From NCBI GenBank assembly GCA_002482765.1, contig DLGP01000043.1, positions 1-5,740 of the forward strand: a DNA stretch of 5,740 nt. The letters run 5' to 3'. Below the pieces are notes generated by a model. It made no database searches, was not told where the DNA came from, and was given only the letters and a program-made list of their open reading frames with translations. Of this stretch, positions 4,578 to 5,740 are shown piece by piece. The first letter of the stretch is position 1, and every line of letters begins with the position of its first letter. The translations under genes and the position numbers were made by a program. This DNA is from Alphaproteobacteria bacterium UBA7691. GTDB taxonomy: Bacteria; Pseudomonadota; Alphaproteobacteria; Ferrovibrionales; Ferrovibrionaceae.

Positions 4578-5740
4578 ATGGCTATGCTGCGCTCGATCGG
4601 TTCGAAGATATTCTCCATCGCTTTGGTGCTGGTGGCGCTGATGCTGGTGGCTTCTGCCGGCACCAGTTGGATGGCACAACGGCTGGATACTGGGCTGGAG
4701 CGTATCGAACAGCGTTTTGTGCCGGCCTATGCCAATCTGGCGGAAGCCGCGATGTATTCGCTGGAACAGGCACTAACCCTGCGCCAGCTTGTGCTGCATG
4801 CCGAATTTGAACGCGAACAGGCTGAAGAAAAGCTGCTGCGTGGCCGCGTGGATGAGCTTGAGGAAGCGGCGGTCAATGCCGTTATCAAGGCGCGCGGGCA
4901 TCTCAAGGCGCTGCTGGCCGAAGCCGATCTGTTCAGCAACATAGCCCGCTTGAGCCGGCTTGATACGCGGCTTGAATTCCTGGTTGAGCAGATGCTTAAA
5001 CACGAGGATGGCATCGACCAGGTGATAAACGCCCTGGAAGCTGGCGATTGGCCGCGCGTGCGGCTAGCGGTGGCTGAACTGGATCGTGGCCGCAGTGAGA
5101 TCAACCGTCGCATCAATCTGGACTACACGGAGATGTATGCCGCCTTCAAGGAGGCGAGCGATGGCTTGCAGATACTGCAACGCCAGGTGACGCAGGCCAG
5201 CCAGGTGCTGACGGTGATCGCGGTGTTGCTGGGGCTGGTGGCGGCGGCCTATCTGACACGCAATCTGGTGCGGCCGGTGCGCCGCCTGCTGGAAGGGGCG
5301 CGCCGGGTGGAGCAGGGCTCGCTGGAAGTGGATGTGCCGGTATTGAGCCGCGACGAAATCGGCCAGCTTACCGCCACCTTCAATGGCATGGTGGATGAAC
5401 TGCGCAAGAAGGAGCGTATCCGCGATACCTTTGGCCGCTACATGGACCCACGCATTGTGGAAGGCTTGTTGCTGCGGCCGGAACTGGCGCGCGAGGAAGG
5501 CGAGCGCCGGGTGATGACGGTGCTGTTCTGCGACATGAAGGGTTCAAGTGCGCTCGGCGAGAAGCTGACGCCGACCGCGCTGGTGGCGGTGATCAACCGT
5601 TATCTGTCGCTGATGTCGGAACCTGTCCGTTCGCATGACGGCGTGATTGACAAATATATCGGCGATGCGGTGATGGCCTATTGGGGGCCGCCCTTCGTGC
5701 GCCCGGAATTGCAGGCCGAACTGGCCTGCAAGGCCGCGCT
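4578..5740 (+). CDS. Membrane-bound class III adenylate/guanylate cyclase with periplasmic sensor and HAMP domain (3' end outside window)
   Basis: The frame is open from ATG 4578 to the right edge (387 codons plus two bases). Layout: membrane helix 1 (about 11-31), a mostly helical periplasmic region of ~175 residues without cysteine, membrane helix 2 (about 210-227), HAMP (about 228-280, with the RPVRRL start and DEIGQL), then a linker RDTFGRYMDPRIVEGLL (282-298) like the conserved segment before many class III cyclases. The catalytic domain begins at about 312: LFCDMKGSSALGE (316-328) supplies metal ligand D319, and DKYIGDAVMAYWG (358-370) supplies D363. K359 sits where adenylate cyclases have the adenine-selecting lysine, so cAMP is the likelier product. 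The second purine contact and the transition-state residues lie beyond the window. The ligand is unknown. ATG 4584 is an alternative start two codons later. The gene is 33 bases after era and could be co-transcribed or separate. Confidence 0.88.
   Translation, partial: MAMLRSIGSKIFSIALVLVALMLVASAGTSWMAQRLDTGLERIEQRFVPAYANLAEAAMYSLEQALTLRQLVLHAEFEREQAEEKLLRGRVDELEEAAVNAVIKARGHLKALLAEADLFSNIARLSRLDTRLEFLVEQMLKHEDGIDQVINALEAGDWPRVRLAVAELDRGRSEINRRINLDYTEMYAAFKEASDGLQILQRQVTQASQVLTVIAVLLGLVAAAYLTRNLVRPVRRLLEGARRVEQGSLEVDVPVLSRDEIGQLTATFNGMVDELRKKERIRDTFGRYMDPRIVEGLLLRPELAREEGERRVMTVLFCDMKGSSALGEKLTPTALVAVINRYLSLMSEPVRSHDGVIDKYIGDAVMAYWGPPFVRPELQAELACKAA

Noticed and set aside
3465..4679. 404-codon open frame on the minus strand opposite rnc, era and the cyclase start
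   Set aside because: It is antisense to intact genes with complete motifs, shows no domain and has no plausible ribosome site.
4295..4810. 171-codon + strand frame crossing the era-cyclase junction
   Set aside because: It is out of frame with both genes. The frame from 4578 has membrane, HAMP and cyclase motifs, and this one has none.
4545..5740. recO expected after era
   Set aside because: No RecO-like sequence is present; the translation from 4578 is unambiguously a HAMP-cyclase receptor.
1..5740. CRISPR array, insertion sequence, tRNA or other RNA gene
   Set aside because: Reading the window showed no spaced repeats, transposase motifs, terminal inverted repeats or tRNA-like cloverleaf, and nearly every base is coding on the + strand.

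Overview
This window is a compact block of alphaproteobacterial housekeeping genes, all on the + strand, with a sensory gene at its right end. The GC-rich composition and the gene order rsh (C-terminus) - pyrE - pdxJ - acpS - lepB - rnc - era fit an alphaproteobacterium. I infer a Rhodospirillales-like lineage from the order and protein style, but the sequence alone does not prove it. I see no mobile element, tRNA, rRNA, CRISPR array or integration scar.

Layout. Positions 1-220 hold the last ~72 codons of a bifunctional RelA/SpoT-type (p)ppGpp enzyme, namely its ACT domain. pyrE (246-833), pdxJ (843-1589) and acpS (1596-2009) follow with gaps of 25, 9 and 6 bases. The only gap of any size in the operon, 92 bases (2010-2101), lies between acpS and lepB. 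It holds an AT-rich patch, a perfect TTGACA hexamer, a perfect 7-bp hairpin and the lepB ribosome binding site. lepB (2102-2875), rnc (start 2878 or 2872, to 3639) and era (3636-4544) are then almost fused: rnc starts at or beside the lepB stop, and rnc and era share an ATGA overlap. After a 33-base G/C-rich spacer, a membrane-bound class III nucleotidyl cyclase with a HAMP domain begins at 4578 and runs off the right edge.

How the genes fit together. PyrE (UMP synthesis), PdxJ (vitamin B6) and AcpS (activation of acyl carrier protein) supply biosynthesis. LepB removes signal peptides from exported proteins. RNase III and Era both act on ribosomal RNA and 30S assembly, which explains their tight coupling. 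The Rsh enzyme upstream sets the growth-rate alarmone. The cyclase is the only gene that does not belong to the usual set; in many alphaproteobacteria recO follows era. All catalytic residues I could check in the five metabolic and processing enzymes are present. The deviations worth noting are a basic insertion and a changed conserved residue in RNase III, a changed G5 motif in Era, and RNA hairpins beside the starts of lepB and of the cyclase gene. I did not find a clearly new biological system here. The cyclase and the two start-site structures are the best leads.
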